Assembly (NCBI RefSeq): GCF_000445995.2
Contig: NC_022080.4
Location: 2,080,001 to 2,144,000, forward strand
Reading direction: 5' to 3'
DNA from: Geobacillus genomosp. 3
GTDB taxonomy: Bacteria > Bacillota > Bacilli > Bacillales > Anoxybacillaceae
DNA length: 64,000 nt
This document shows, piece after piece, positions 56,035-64,000 of the stretch (position 1 is its first letter; every line of letters starts with the position of its first letter). The translations under genes were made by a program, and so were the position numbers. The notes under the pieces were generated by a model that was not told the DNA's origin, did no database searches, and saw only the letters and a list, made by a program, of their open reading frames with translations.

Positions 56035-56997
56035 TTAATACTCCCTTTTCCCGATGTAGAGGGCAAGATCATGCAACAGGGTGCGCGCTTGATTGGCAGG
56101 CAATTCGCCGAGCAGACGGAGCGCTTTTTCAAGGTAGCGGTCGCTTAGCGCGTACGACCGGTCAATGGCGTCCGTCCGCTTAATGGCGGAAATGACAGCC
56201 GCCATTTCATCGGCCCCTGTTTCCGGACCGACGGCGGTGATCACCGCTTTCATCCGTTCATCACAAAGCGCATACAGCACCGGGAGGGTGATGTTTCCTT
56301 GCTGCAAGTCGCTTCCCGCCGGCTTGCCAAGCTGCTCTTCCGTGCCGGTAAAATCGAGGATGTCATCCGTAATTTGAAACGACATGCCGACGTAATGGCC
56401 AAACCAATACAGCCGTTTGGCCACCGATTCCGGAGCGCCGGCGGCAAGCGCTCCAAGCTGACAACTGGCAGCGATTAACAGCGCCGTTTTTCGGCGGATG
56501 CGCCGCAAATATGTACGAAGCGGCTGGTCAAACCGGTATTTGTCCTTAATTTGTTCAATTTCTCCGCGGCATACTTCGACAATCGTTTTCGCGAGCACTT
56601 GGTGAGCGCGTGGGTCGTCAAGTTTCGCCATTCGTTCAAGCGAACGGGCAAACAAATAATCGCCCGCATACATGGCAAACCGGTTGCTCCATTTCGCCTT
56701 GATCGTCGGCCGACCGCGGCGCAAGTCGGCATCGTCGATCACATCGTCATGGACGAGCGATGCCATATGAATCAGTTCGAGCGCTACCGCTACATGTTTG
56801 ATCCGCTCGGGATCATAATGGCCAAAACGGGCGGCCAGCAAGACAAAAACGGGACGGATCCGCTTTCCGCCCGCTTGCAATAAATGCAGCGACGCCTCCC
56901 CAAGCGGCCCGTATTCCGACCGAACGGTCTGCTCGAGCTCTCGTTCGACCGCCGCCAAATCATCGCTTAAAAACGAATACATCGCCTTTAACTTCAT
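56035..56997 (-). CDS. hepT: Heptaprenyl diphosphate synthase component II
   Basis: Catalytic trans-prenyltransferase subunit making the C35 side chain of menaquinone-7, active with HepS. 320 residues. First Asp-rich motif LVHDDVIDDADLRRGRPT, second QITDDILDFTG, and GGKRIRPVFVLLAARF. ATG at 56997 with AAGGTG upstream, matching the known G. stearothermophilus start as I recall it. Confidence 0.95.
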   Translation of the reverse strand: MKLKAMYSFLSDDLAAVERELEQTVRSEYGPLGEASLHLLQAGGKRIRPVFVLLAARFGHYDPERIKHVAVALELIHMASLVHDDVIDDADLRRGRPTIKAKWSNRFAMYAGDYLFARSLERMAKLDDPRAHQVLAKTIVEVCRGEIEQIKDKYRFDQPLRTYLRRIRRKTALLIAASCQLGALAAGAPESVAKRLYWFGHYVGMSFQITDDILDFTGTEEQLGKPAGSDLQQGNITLPVLYALCDERMKAVITAVGPETGADEMAAVISAIKRTDAIDRSYALSDRYLEKALRLLGELPANQARTLLHDLALYIGKREY

Positions 56998-57012
56998 GAT
57001 GTTCACCTTAAC

Positions 57013-57720
57013 TCATCGTTTATAGCCTAAATGCATCGCCGCCACGCCGAACGTGTACGGTTTGACTTCGACATCGACAAAGCCGGCGGCGCGAAACATG
57101 TCCGCCAACTCATCCCGGCCTGGAAATTCACGCGCCGACTCTTGCAGCCATGAGTACTCCTCATAGCTTTTCGCCAACAGCTTGCCGAACAGCGGCATAA
57201 TAAACCGGAAATAAAAATAGTAAAACTCGCGGAAGCCGAACAGCGTCGGCTGCGACGTTTCCAAACAGACGGTCATGCCGCCCGGCTTCGTGACGCGGTG
57301 CATTTCTTTCAGCACCGTCATGTAATCAGGGACGTTGCGCAAACCGAAGCCAATTGTCACGTAATCGAACGAATTGTCAGGAAACGGCAGCTGCATGGCG
57401 TTGCCATGAATGAGCTTCACGTTGCGCAAGCCTCGCTCTTTCACCTTTTGCTCGCCGACTTTTAACATGTTTTCGCTGAAATCAAGACCGTACACTTCCC
57501 CCTCCGGTCCGACCGCTTCGGCTAAAGCGATCGCCCAGTCGGCCGTCCCGCAGCACACATCGAGCGCTTTTTTCCCTTTTTGCACATTCATCCGCCTCAT
57601 CACATCTTCGCGCCATTTTAAATGGCGGCGAAAGCTGATGACAGAGTTCATCCGATCATAATGAGCGGAAATTTTTTCAAACACACGATGGACTCGCTCT
57701 TCCTTTGATTGATGCATCAT
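57013..57720 (-). CDS. menG: Demethylmenaquinone methyltransferase
   Basis: S-adenosylmethionine-dependent final methylation of menaquinone (UbiE/MenG family); 235 residues. [15 protein letters not shown] is the SAM-binding motif, [20 protein letters not shown] and [17 protein letters not shown] are family signatures. ATG at 57720 directly follows the hepS stop, with GAAGGG upstream. Confidence 0.96.
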   Translation of the reverse strand: MMHQSKEERVHRVFEKISAHYDRMNSVISFRRHLKWREDVMRRMNVQKGKKALDVCCGTADWAIALAEAVGPEGEVYGLDFSENMLKVGEQKVKERGLRNVKLIHGNAMQLPFPDNSFDYVTIGFGLRNVPDYMTVLKEMHRVTKPGGMTVCLETSQPTLFGFREFYYFYFRFIMPLFGKLLAKSYEEYSWLQESAREFPGRDELADMFRAAGFVDVEVKPYTFGVAAMHLGYKR

Positions 57721-57721
57721 T

Positions 57722-58513
57722 CTACCCTTCTTCCACCGTCTTTTTGGCGATGGCTGAAAATCCGCCGGAAAGCTCGGTCACACGGAGCTGCAGCAGGCCG
57801 TTCGGCGACAATTTCGCCGCGAACAGCGCTTCCTTGCAATGATCGATATAGCGGTTGCAAAGGCGAAGCAAATACCGCTGCTGCTCGTTCGTCCTCACCT
57901 TCGCCCGCGGAAACGCAATATGCGCCATTTGCTCAAAGAACGCCGATGTTCCGGTACGGACGAACGCTTCCCGCTCCGGGAGCAGGCGCCGCAGCAGCAA
58001 GTAATGATAGGCAAACTGCCCCCATTGCGGCACCGCCATGCGGTCGGCAAATTTTGCAAGCAACGCTGATTCGATCGTGCCGACCGCCGCAAACAGCGCC
58101 TCGATTCGCTCCGCCTTTTTTTCATAAAGACGCACTTTTTGTTCGTTAATGTCGCGGATCGCCTCGGCGAACGAACGGATGAGCGCGATATCGCCCGAAC
58201 GCGCCAGCAAATCGTAATACAGCCCGCTGTACAAGTCGCCGGCGAGGGCGACAAGCTGTCGCGTCCGCAAGTCATTGCCGCCATCCGTCACCTCGTCATG
58301 GGTATCAAGGGCGATCTGCACAATCATCATGGCGATGATGTACCGATCCGCCTCGTTCGGCGCCGCCGGAGCGTCGGCAAGCATCGACAGCGCCAACAGC
58401 AGCCGGTCTTCATCGACAATCGGCGCCGGCATATGCTCGCGCAAATACGGATGGTCAAGCAGCTGTTCGATTTCTTCCTTTAATGACGCCAATTTCACCA
58501 TGATGTCATTCAC
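57722..58513 (-). CDS. hepS: Heptaprenyl diphosphate synthase component I
   Basis: Non-catalytic partner that sets product length for HepT; 263 residues from the GTG at 58513 (AAGGGTG upstream; an ATG 12 nt later is also possible). [32 protein letters not shown] and [12 protein letters not shown] match the HepS family. First gene of hepS-menG-hepT, as in B. subtilis gerC. Confidence 0.92.
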   Translation of the reverse strand: MNDIMVKLASLKEEIEQLLDHPYLREHMPAPIVDEDRLLLALSMLADAPAAPNEADRYIIAMMIVQIALDTHDEVTDGGNDLRTRQLVALAGDLYSGLYYDLLARSGDIALIRSFAEAIRDINEQKVRLYEKKAERIEALFAAVGTIESALLAKFADRMAVPQWGQFAYHYLLLRRLLPEREAFVRTGTSAFFEQMAHIAFPRAKVRTNEQQRYLLRLCNRYIDHCKEALFAAKLSPNGLLQLRVTELSGGFSAIAKKTVEEG

Positions 58514-58563
58514 ACGAATCACCCTTGTCCCCGAAAAATATCCGCACCGCAATAACGGACTTA

Positions 58564-58572
58564 ATTATAACA
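58564..58572 (-). promoter_or_regulatory. hepS promoter
   Basis: Minus-strand TGTTATAAT, an extended -10 (TATAAT at 58569-58564). The -35 is weak. Confidence 0.55.
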
Positions 58573-58615
58573 TAATTTTGTCGAAAACGCTCTAGTTTGC
58601 TAGAAATTTGCCGGG

Positions 58616-58840
58616 TTACTTTTTCCCTTCCGATTCGATTGCGCCATGACGCGTTTGAATATACGCCTTGCCCCGCACTTTAATCGCCGATGTATGCTCC
58701 GTGAACTGGGCGATCAACACTTCGCCTTTATCGAGCTTTTCTGAATGGTGAAACCTTGTATCCGCGCCGCGCGTCAGCCCAATGACGTTCACCCCGTCTT
58801 CGAGCGCTTTAATGACGACAAAATCCGTGTTCGTATACAT
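58616..58840 (-). CDS. mtrB: Tryptophan RNA-binding attenuation protein (TRAP)
   Basis: 74-residue subunit of the 11-mer ring that binds GAG/UAG triplets when loaded with tryptophan. The sequence is nearly identical to the crystallised G. stearothermophilus TRAP. RNA-contacting K35, K54 and R56 (K37, K56 and R58 of B. subtilis) are present, as is the tryptophan-pocket segment around [12 protein letters not shown]. Its trp-leader target lies about 7 kb away in this window. Twelve nt after folE. Anti-TRAP (rtpA) is not in the window. Confidence 0.98.
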   Translation of the reverse strand: MYTNTDFVVIKALEDGVNVIGLTRGADTRFHHSEKLDKGEVLIAQFTEHTSAIKVRGKAYIQTRHGAIESEGKK

Positions 58841-58852
58841 CGTTTGTCCTCC

Positions 58853-59419
58853 TTACACTTTAATTAACGAAAGGATTTCGGACCGGGCGTTAGCGTCCGT
58901 TTCAAATACGCCGCGCACCGCTGTTGTGACCGTTTTCGCCCCCGGTTTTTTTACGCCGCGCATCGTCATACACATATGCTCGGCCTCCACCACAACCATG
59001 ACCCCGTGCGGTTCGAGCGCTTCGACGATCGAATCGGCGACCGTCGCCGTGATGCGCTCTTGCAGTTGCGGGCGGCGCGCCACCGCTTCGACAGCCCGGG
59101 CGAGCTTACTTAACCCGGTCACTTTTCCTTCCCGCGGAATATAGGCGACATGGGCAACACCGAAAAACGGCACTAAATGATGTTCGCACATCGAATAAAA
59201 CGGGATATCTTTGACGAGCACGAGCTCCTCGTGCTCCTCGCTGAATACCGTTTGAAAATGCTGCTTCGGGTCTTCCTGCAACCCGGCGAACACTTCGGCA
59301 TACATTTTCGCCACCCGTTTCGGCGTATCGATCAACCCTTCGCGGTTTGGATTCTCACCGATCGCTTCTAGGATGAGGCGGACTGCATATTCAATTTGCT
59401 CATAATTGATCTCTGGCAT
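58853..59419 (-). CDS. folE: GTP cyclohydrolase I
   Basis: First step of folate synthesis (mtrA); 188 residues. [33 protein letters not shown] (zinc Cys and His-His), and [23 protein letters not shown] at 59419 with AGGAGG 10 nt upstream. First gene of folE-mtrB. Confidence 0.96.
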   Translation of the reverse strand: MPEINYEQIEYAVRLILEAIGENPNREGLIDTPKRVAKMYAEVFAGLQEDPKQHFQTVFSEEHEELVLVKDIPFYSMCEHHLVPFFGVAHVAYIPREGKVTGLSKLARAVEAVARRPQLQERITATVADSIVEALEPHGVMVVVEAEHMCMTMRGVKKPGAKTVTTAVRGVFETDANARSEILSLIKV

Positions 59420-59462
59420 ACAAACAACATCCTCCTGCGTCATAAAAGCTGCATGTAATCCG

Positions 59463-59491
59463 ATTCTAGCATAGGGAGCAAAAAAAAACAA
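59463..59491 (-). promoter_or_regulatory. folE-mtrB promoter
   Basis: Minus strand TTGTTT (59491-59486), 17 nt, TAGAAT (59468-59463) with an extended TGC. The -35 lies in the T-run of the hbs terminator. Confidence 0.65.
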
Positions 59492-59522
59492 AAAAGAAGG
59501 GCGGGTGATCACCTGCCCTTCC
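59479..59522 (-). terminator. hbs terminator
   Basis: GAAGGGC-A-GGT and ACC-C-GCCCTTC around GATC, followed by TTTTTTGTTTTTTTTT on the minus strand. Confidence 0.88.
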
Positions 59523-59552
59523 CTCCTGAGCTCCTGCTTTGGCTATGTAGGC

Positions 59553-59825
59553 TTATTTTACAGCATCTTTTAATGCTTTGCCCGGTTTGAATGCAGGAAC
59601 TTTGCTTGCCGGAATTTCCATTTCTTCGCCCGTTTGCGGGTTGCGTCCTTTCCGGGCGGCGCGCTCGCGCACTTCAAAGTTCCCAAAGCCGATTAATTGT
59701 ACTTTATCGCCTTTTCGCAGCGCTTCTGTAATCGAATCAAATACCGCATCAACGGCTTTTGTTGCATCCTTTTTGGAAAGACCGCTTGTTTCAGCTACCG
59801 CGTTGATCAATTCCGTCTTGTTCAT
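59553..59825 (-). CDS. hbs: DNA-binding protein HU
   Basis: 90-residue histone-like dimer, the family length. [20 protein letters not shown] at the N-terminus, [20 protein letters not shown] in the DNA-binding arm and [13 protein letters not shown] at the C-terminus. ATG at 59825 with GGAGGAGGTG upstream. Expressed from promoters 300-400 nt upstream. Confidence 0.97.
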   Translation of the reverse strand: MNKTELINAVAETSGLSKKDATKAVDAVFDSITEALRKGDKVQLIGFGNFEVRERAARKGRNPQTGEEMEIPASKVPAFKPGKALKDAVK

Positions 59826-60119
59826 GCCATTCACCTCCTCCCAAGGGAGTTCATCTTGTTTACTACCATTTGTGCACACTTTTCTGCCTTTCTATACATA
59901 GACGTTAACAGCTCTGGCGGCGAAAAGGTTGGCGCATGAAAGAACAAGCGCCGCACCGGTGCAGCCAATCATTCTACTTTCGTTCAGAAAGACTGACGGG
60001 AAATGCGCCTGCGCCGCCGGTTGAGGCGCCCCCTTGGCCGTTCAACGCCGACCCTTCAACATGGGGCCGAGGAAGCGGAGGAACTGGCTTCCTTCCGCCA
60101 AGATGCGGTGACATGCCTA

Positions 60120-60148
60120 ATCTTAACCAATTTACCGCGATAATTCAA
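60120..60148 (-). promoter_or_regulatory. hbs upstream promoter (proximal)
   Basis: Minus strand TTGAAT (60148-60143), 17 nt, TAAGAT (60125-60120), about 285 nt before hbs. The leader between has GC-rich pairings such as GGCGCCT with AGGCGC. The 525-nt hbs-spoIVA gap contains only this promoter, the distal one and the spoIVA terminator. Confidence 0.65.
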
Positions 60149-60211
60149 CATTTTTTTCGCCAAAACGGCCAAGTTTAGGCATATTTCACCAAAACAACGA
60201 TTTCAGATAAA

Positions 60212-60241
60212 AGATTACCATAACGCCATGCGCATAATCAA
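60212..60241 (-). promoter_or_regulatory. hbs upstream promoter (distal)
   Basis: Minus strand TTGATT (60241-60236), 18 nt, TAATCT (60217-60212) with TGG before it. Confidence 0.5.
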
Positions 60242-60302
60242 GTGCCAATCCTTATTTCTCAAGGGTTTCAGCGATTTTTTCTCCCGTGAAAGATCAACGG
60301 AC

Positions 60303-60329
60303 AAAAAAAAGCCCCCCGATTGGGGAGCT
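60303..60329 (-). terminator. spoIVA terminator
   Basis: GCTCCCC and GGGGGGC around a 4-5-nt loop, then TTTTTTTTG on the minus strand. Confidence 0.85.
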
Positions 60330-60350
60330 GACCTCGGCGCCTCCGCTTTT

Positions 60351-61829
60351 CTATAAAATAATGGCGATGAGACCGCCGGAACCTTCGTTGATGATGCGTT
60401 CGAGCGTTTCTTTCAGCTTGTAGCGGGCGTTTTCCGGCATGAGCGCGAGTTTCGCCTGAATGCCTTCACGGACGATCGAGCTGAGCGAGCGGCCGAAAAT
60501 GTCGGAGTTCCAAATCGACAGCGGATCGTCTTCAAAATCTTGCATTAAATAGCGGACGAGCTCCTCGCTCTGTTTTTCCGTTCCGATAATCGGAGCAAAT
60601 TCCGATTCGACGTCGACTTTGATCATATGGATCGATGGTGCGACCGCCTTGAGGCGGACGCCAAAGCGCGACCCTTGACGGATGATCTCCGGCTCGTCAA
60701 GACTCATGTCGGACAGCGCCGGCGCGGCAATGCCGTAACCTGTTTGTTTGACCATCTTCAACGCGTCAGCAATTTGGTCGTACTCCGCTTTTGCATGGGC
60801 GAAGTCTTGCATAAGCTGAAGCAGATGGTCTTTGCCGCGAATCTCGACGCCGACGATCTCTTTTAAAATTTGGTCGTACAGCTCATCCGGCGCATACAAG
60901 TCGATTTCAGCAATCCCTTGCCCCATTTCAATGCCGGCAAGCTGCGCCTTTTCGATAAAGTCATACTCGGCAAACTGCTGGACGACCCGGTCGACGTCGC
61001 GCAGCCGCTTAATGTCTTTCACCGTATCGCGCACGGCCTCTTGATAACTTTCACGCAGCCAATGGTCTTCACGAAGCACCATCACCCAGCTCGGCAAGTT
61101 AACGTTCACCTCAAGCACCGGGAATTCATACAATGCTTCACGAAGCACGCTATACACATCGGCCTCGCGCATGCTCTCCACACTCATGGCGAGCACCGGA
61201 ATGTCGTACTTTTCAGCAAGCTCGCGGCGGAGCGCTTCCGTTTCCGGATGGTGCGGCCGAACAGTGTTGACGACCATAATAAACGGCTTGCCGACTTCCT
61301 TCAGCTCACCAATGACCCGCTCCTCGGCTTCTACGTAATCGTGGCGCGGAATTTCCCCGATCGAGCCGTCTGTCGTAATGACGACCCCGATCGTTGAATG
61401 TTCTTGGATGACTTTCCTTGTCCCGATTTCCGCCGCCTCTTGGAACGGAATCGGCTCTTCATACCAAGGGGTATGGATCATCCGCGGGCCGTTTTCATCT
61501 TCGTACCCTTTCGCGCCAGGCACAGCATAGCCGACGCAGTCGACAAGACGAATGTTGACTTCAAGCCCGTCATCGACTTTCACCGTCACCGCCTGGTTTG
61601 GCACGAATTTCGGTTCCGTCGTCATAATTGTTTTACCGGCAGCGCTTTGCGGCAGTTCGTCTTGGGCGCGCGCTTTATCGGCTTCGTTTTTAATGTTCGG
61701 AATGACAACAAGCTCCATAAACCGCTTAATAAACGTCGATTTTCCGGTACGGACAGCGCCGACAACCCCTAGATAAATGTCGCCGCCGGTCCTCTCGGCG
61801 ATATCTTTAAAAATATCGACCTTTTCCAA
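60351..61829 (-). CDS. spoIVA: Stage IV sporulation protein A (spore coat base ATPase)
   Basis: Self-assembling ATPase that forms the basement layer of the spore coat on the forespore surface. 492 residues from a TTG at 61829 (GGAGGGG upstream), exactly the B. subtilis length. Walker A GAVRTGKST places K30 as in B. subtilis; KTIMTTEPKFVPNQA and VDCVGYAVPGAKGYEDENGP follow. The C-terminal assembly region ends in GSGGLIAIIL. Confidence 0.98.
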   Translation of the reverse strand: MEKVDIFKDIAERTGGDIYLGVVGAVRTGKSTFIKRFMELVVIPNIKNEADKARAQDELPQSAAGKTIMTTEPKFVPNQAVTVKVDDGLEVNIRLVDCVGYAVPGAKGYEDENGPRMIHTPWYEEPIPFQEAAEIGTRKVIQEHSTIGVVITTDGSIGEIPRHDYVEAEERVIGELKEVGKPFIMVVNTVRPHHPETEALRRELAEKYDIPVLAMSVESMREADVYSVLREALYEFPVLEVNVNLPSWVMVLREDHWLRESYQEAVRDTVKDIKRLRDVDRVVQQFAEYDFIEKAQLAGIEMGQGIAEIDLYAPDELYDQILKEIVGVEIRGKDHLLQLMQDFAHAKAEYDQIADALKMVKQTGYGIAAPALSDMSLDEPEIIRQGSRFGVRLKAVAPSIHMIKVDVESEFAPIIGTEKQSEELVRYLMQDFEDDPLSIWNSDIFGRSLSSIVREGIQAKLALMPENARYKLKETLERIINEGSGGLIAIIL

Positions 61830-61877
61830 ATGACTCCCCTCCAGTCCTTCGGTCGTTATCAGAAACAACTGAATTAA

Positions 61878-61907
61878 CTAGTATGATAGGACACTATATG
61901 CATATGA
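61878..61907 (-). promoter_or_regulatory. Likely sigma-E promoter of spoIVA
   Basis: Minus strand TCATATG (61907-61901), 15-nt spacer, CATACTAG (61885-61878), close to the sigma-E consensus. Mother-cell expression of spoIVA is known in B. subtilis. Confidence 0.6.
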
Positions 61908-61940
61908 TGTTGTCCTATTCGGTTATGACTAAAAAGCGAT

Positions 61941-61982
61941 GAAAAATCCCTTCTCTAGAATGTATTTTCCTAGAGAAGGGAT
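61941..61982 (-). terminator. yphF terminator
   Basis: ATCCCTTCTCTAG and CTAGAGAAGGGAT around 11 nt, then TTTTC on the minus strand. Confidence 0.88.
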
Positions 61983-61988
61983 GATGAC

Positions 61989-62711
61989 TCATTTCGTGAA
62001 AAAAATCGGTTCGTTCGTTTTGGCATCGATGGTATACGGAAGGGAGTACGCCGGTACAAAGAGAGAATGATCTGTCAAAAGGGCACGAATGTCATCACCA
62101 GGCTTGTAATGGTGTGGATACTTTTTTAAGGCAGCGTACAGGTCGGAACGGTAATCAATGTAAATTTCCCCGCTGCCATCGATGACAAGCGGCAAATTGT
62201 TGCCGGAAAACGGGCTGACGGCATACGGCGGCTCTTTGTAGCCGAGTTTTTTGTAATCAAGTGTAAATACACCTGGCGCGGCGACATCTTGAAATGGCGG
62301 ATAACGGTGCTCGTCCGTATACATCCTCAGCCGCAGCTTCAGATCGCGGATGCGCTCGGCCAAGCGCAAATCAAGGAGCTTGACCGTCGGGTTCGTTTCC
62401 GCATCAATAATCACATATTGAAAGACACCCCCGCTTTCATAGGCGTTTCCCGGCGGTTCCTGCATGTAGCGCGGAACGAGTTTTTGGAAATCAATCGGGT
62501 ACTTTAAGTAAACTGGTGTTTTCATATCGCGTGTTTTAATCGGCAACAGTCCGCCGGTCGCCTTCCGGTATTCGTCGACCGCCGATTGGACGGCCGCCAC
62601 TTGATCTTTGTAAGGGATTTGATTTTGTTTCAGCCGTTCCTGCGGATACAAACACCCGGAAAGCGGGACGAGAAACAAGCAAGTCAACAGCAAATAAGCG
62701 ATTTGTTTCAT
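61989..62711 (-). CDS. yphF: YphF lipoprotein
   Basis: 240-residue predicted lipoprotein: signal MKQIAYLLLTCLFLVPLSGC with lipobox LSGC. The mature part begins LYPQERLKQNQIPYKDQVAA and contains LPLVIDGSGEIYIDYRSDLY. Function unknown; conserved next to spoIVA. ATG at 62711 with GGAGGAGG upstream. Confidence 0.88.
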   Translation of the reverse strand: MKQIAYLLLTCLFLVPLSGCLYPQERLKQNQIPYKDQVAAVQSAVDEYRKATGGLLPIKTRDMKTPVYLKYPIDFQKLVPRYMQEPPGNAYESGGVFQYVIIDAETNPTVKLLDLRLAERIRDLKLRLRMYTDEHRYPPFQDVAAPGVFTLDYKKLGYKEPPYAVSPFSGNNLPLVIDGSGEIYIDYRSDLYAALKKYPHHYKPGDDIRALLTDHSLFVPAYSLPYTIDAKTNEPIFFTK

Positions 62712-62730
62712 AACCTCCTCCATCCTTTGC

Positions 62731-62934
62731 CTATTGCGGTGTCGGGCCACTAAACACGACAAAAATAATGATGATGCCGGCGAGAATCAACAAGACGTAG
62801 GCGACAAGCGCCAGCAAAAAGCGAAGCCAGCGAATGTTGATTTTGTAGCGGCTCAAATAAATGAAACCGACAGAAATAAACATAAACACCATTGAGGCGA
62901 TGGCGATCCACATTTTTGCTAAAGCCGGTGACAT
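62731..62934 (-). CDS. yphE: YphE small membrane protein (DUF2768)
   Basis: 67 residues with two membrane helices (MWIAIASMVFMFISVGFIYL and FLLALVAYVLLILAGIIIIF). ATG at 62934 with GGAGGAG upstream. Pairs with yphF, 19 nt downstream. Confidence 0.85.
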   Translation of the reverse strand: MSPALAKMWIAIASMVFMFISVGFIYLSRYKINIRWLRFLLALVAYVLLILAGIIIIFVVFSGPTPQ

Positions 62935-62963
62935 ACACGCTCCTCCTTTTTTCGACAACAATT

Positions 62964-62972
62964 ATTATAGCA
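62964..62972 (-). promoter_or_regulatory. yphE promoter
   Basis: Minus-strand TGCTATAAT extended -10 (TATAAT at 62969-62964), just after the gpsA terminator. Confidence 0.55.
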
Positions 62973-62978
62973 TCGCCA

Positions 62979-63021
62979 TAAAAAAAGCTGAAGTAAAGCG
63001 GGGCTTTCTTTACTTCAGCAT
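62979..63021 (-). terminator. gpsA terminator
   Basis: GCTGAAGTAAAG and CTTTACTTCAGC, a perfect 12-bp stem around 9 nt, then TTTTTTTATGG on the minus strand. Confidence 0.9.
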
Positions 63022-63066
63022 CACCTTATACCCTTCCGGAAGCTCAAGCCGATGATGGTTCGTCAT

Positions 63067-63074
63067 ATTGTATG
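63067..63074 (-). promoter_or_regulatory. Sporulation-type -10 (CATACAAT) between gpsA and its terminator
   Basis: CATACAATA on the minus strand matches the sigma-E -10 and the sigma-K CATA-N3-TA pattern. Transcription from it would meet the gpsA terminator after about 80 nt. An 18-codon frame (63066-63010) starts right at its edge and is unlikely to be translated from it. Confidence 0.35.
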
Positions 63075-63117
63075 CAAAACACGGACGACTTGTACCGCCA
63101 TCCGCCTATTTTCGGCG

Positions 63118-64000
63118 TTATTGTTCGGCAAAAATGTTCATTAAATCGTCCATTTCCTGCTTTTTTCCGCGCGCCATAAGCGAATCGACCGCTTCCTTCG
63201 GATCTTTTCCGGCAAACAGCACTTCATAGAGCACTTCGGTAATCGGCATTTTCACACCGAGTTTTTTCGCCAGCTCGTAGGCTGCTTTTGTTGTCCGCAC
63301 CCCTTCGACAGCCATCCCCATGCTTTCGAGTGCATCATCCAGTTTTTTCCCTTGTCCAAGCATATGGCCGGCCCGCCAGTTGCGGGAATGGACGCTTGTG
63401 CATGTGACAATCAAATCGCCGACCCCGGCCAGCCCGGAAAACGTGAGCGGATTGGCACCAAGCGCGCAGCCGAGGCGGGCAATCTCGGCGAGCCCTCTTG
63501 TGATGAGCGCCGCTTTCGCATTATCCCCATAGCCGAGCCCGTCGCTGATGCCGGCCGCCAAGGCGATAATATTTTTCAGCGCCCCGCCGACTTCGACGCC
63601 GACTAAGTCAGGATTCGTATACACGCGGAAATAGTGGCGGTTCATAAATAAATCTTGAATGCGCCGCGCCGCCTCCATATTCGGCGATGACACCGCCACC
63701 GTCGTCGGGTGGCGGAGCACCACTTCCTCAGCATGGCTCGGCCCGGAAAGGACAACGACGTCCTCGAGCCATTCGCCCATTTCTTCGACGACCATTTCCG
63801 ACACGCGCTTATGCGTCCCCGGCTCGATTCCTTTGCTGACGGCGACCACGGTGATCGGCGCCGCCAAGCACACGCGCGCTTTTTGCAGCACGTCGCGGAT
63901 CGCTTTTGTCGGCACAGCGAGCACCGCTACGGACACGCCGTCAAGCGCAGCGCAAAGATCATGATAGCCGTCGATCGCTTCCGGCAGGCGAACGCCCGGC
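63118..64000 (-). CDS. gpsA: Glycerol-3-phosphate dehydrogenase [NAD(P)+] (5' end beyond window)
   Basis: Makes sn-glycerol-3-phosphate for phospholipids from dihydroxyacetone phosphate. About 293 codons of a roughly 340-residue protein are present; the reading frame stays open to the right edge (PGVRLPEAIDGYHDLCAALD). Visible: KGIEPGTHKRVSEMVVEEMG, LSGPSHAEEVV, GGALKNIIALAAGISDGLGY with the catalytic Lys, and AGVGDLIVTC. The N-terminal Rossmann motif is outside the window. Confidence 0.96.
   Translation of the reverse strand, partial: PGVRLPEAIDGYHDLCAALDGVSVAVLAVPTKAIRDVLQKARVCLAAPITVVAVSKGIEPGTHKRVSEMVVEEMGEWLEDVVVLSGPSHAEEVVLRHPTTVAVSSPNMEAARRIQDLFMNRHYFRVYTNPDLVGVEVGGALKNIIALAAGISDGLGYGDNAKAALITRGLAEIARLGCALGANPLTFSGLAGVGDLIVTCTSVHSRNWRAGHMLGQGKKLDDALESMGMAVEGVRTTKAAYELAKKLGVKMPITEVLYEVLFAGKDPKEAVDSLMARGKKQEMDDLMNIFAEQ

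Noticed and set aside
59936..60178. 80-codon plus-strand frame upstream of hbs
   Set aside because: Lies antisense to the hbs leader, overlaps a good minus-strand promoter, no ribosome site, composition unconvincing.

Overview
This is a 64 kb piece of a thermophilic Geobacillus-type chromosome (Bacillaceae). The evidence is the near-complete gene-order match to the Bacillus subtilis spoIVA-to-ponA segment, the GC-rich wobble usage, strong GGAGG-type ribosome sites, and proteins almost identical to characterised G. stearothermophilus proteins as I remember them (TRAP, endonuclease III, heptaprenyl diphosphate synthase). The species cannot be fixed from sequence alone. Most of the window is ordinary conserved core genome read on the minus strand. 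I found no CRISPR array, prophage, restriction or other defence island, rRNA or tRNA, and no convincing undescribed system.

Layout. 1-3.8 kb: the galKET operon (galT runs off the left edge), an EcsC-family gene, and a C-terminal scrap of a GH36 alpha-galactosidase. 3.8-8.9 kb: glpD with its GlpP-type leader, glpP, an unannotated 51-codon gene and an OmpR-type two-component pair, packed in one direction. 9.0-12.3 kb: hsp20 and a set of small, probably sporulation-linked genes (csgA-like, yppG, yppF, yppE and unknowns). 12.4-17.7 kb: recU-ponA on the plus strand; a complete 1890-bp IS1634-type element with 17-bp inverted repeats and a 6-bp target duplication sits in the last codons of ponA. 17.7-26.4 kb: ypoC, nth, dnaD, asnS, aspB, ypmB, ypmA, dinG. 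26.4-34.4 kb: panDCB (pantothenate), birA, cca, bshA/bshB1 (bacillithiol), mgsA, dapB, ypjD. 34.5-41.6 kb: ypjC, ypjB, ypjA, the qcrABC menaquinol:cytochrome c reductase, ypiF, ypiB, ypiA. 41.9-54.5 kb: the aromatic supraoperon aroC-aroB-aroH-trpEDCFBA-hisC-tyrA-aroA. 54.6-64 kb: cheR, ndk, hepT-menG-hepS (menaquinone), mtrB (TRAP), folE, hbs (HU), spoIVA, yphF, yphE and the 3' part of gpsA.

How it fits together. The TRAP protein (mtrB, 58.6 kb) and its RNA target (the trp leader at 51.7-51.9 kb, with twelve GAG/TAG triplets, a 5' stem-loop and an intrinsic terminator) are both present, so the regulatory circuit is self-contained. The trp promoter lies in the 3' end of aroH, making trpEDCFBA-hisC-tyrA-aroA an operon inside the aro supraoperon. 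HepS/HepT and MenG make the menaquinone used by the Qcr complex. GlpP should antiterminate the glpD leader beside it, but glpF and glpK are missing from between them.

The points most worth a second look are: the IS insertion that rewrites the ponA C-terminus; the alpha-galactosidase remnant; the 51-codon gene between a sensor kinase and glpP; the 132-nt palindromic spacer between trpF and trpB; structured leaders before panB and hbs; and a cluster of very small genes near 9-11 kb. Start sites were chosen from ribosome-site spacing, gene overlaps and remembered family lengths; no database search was run.
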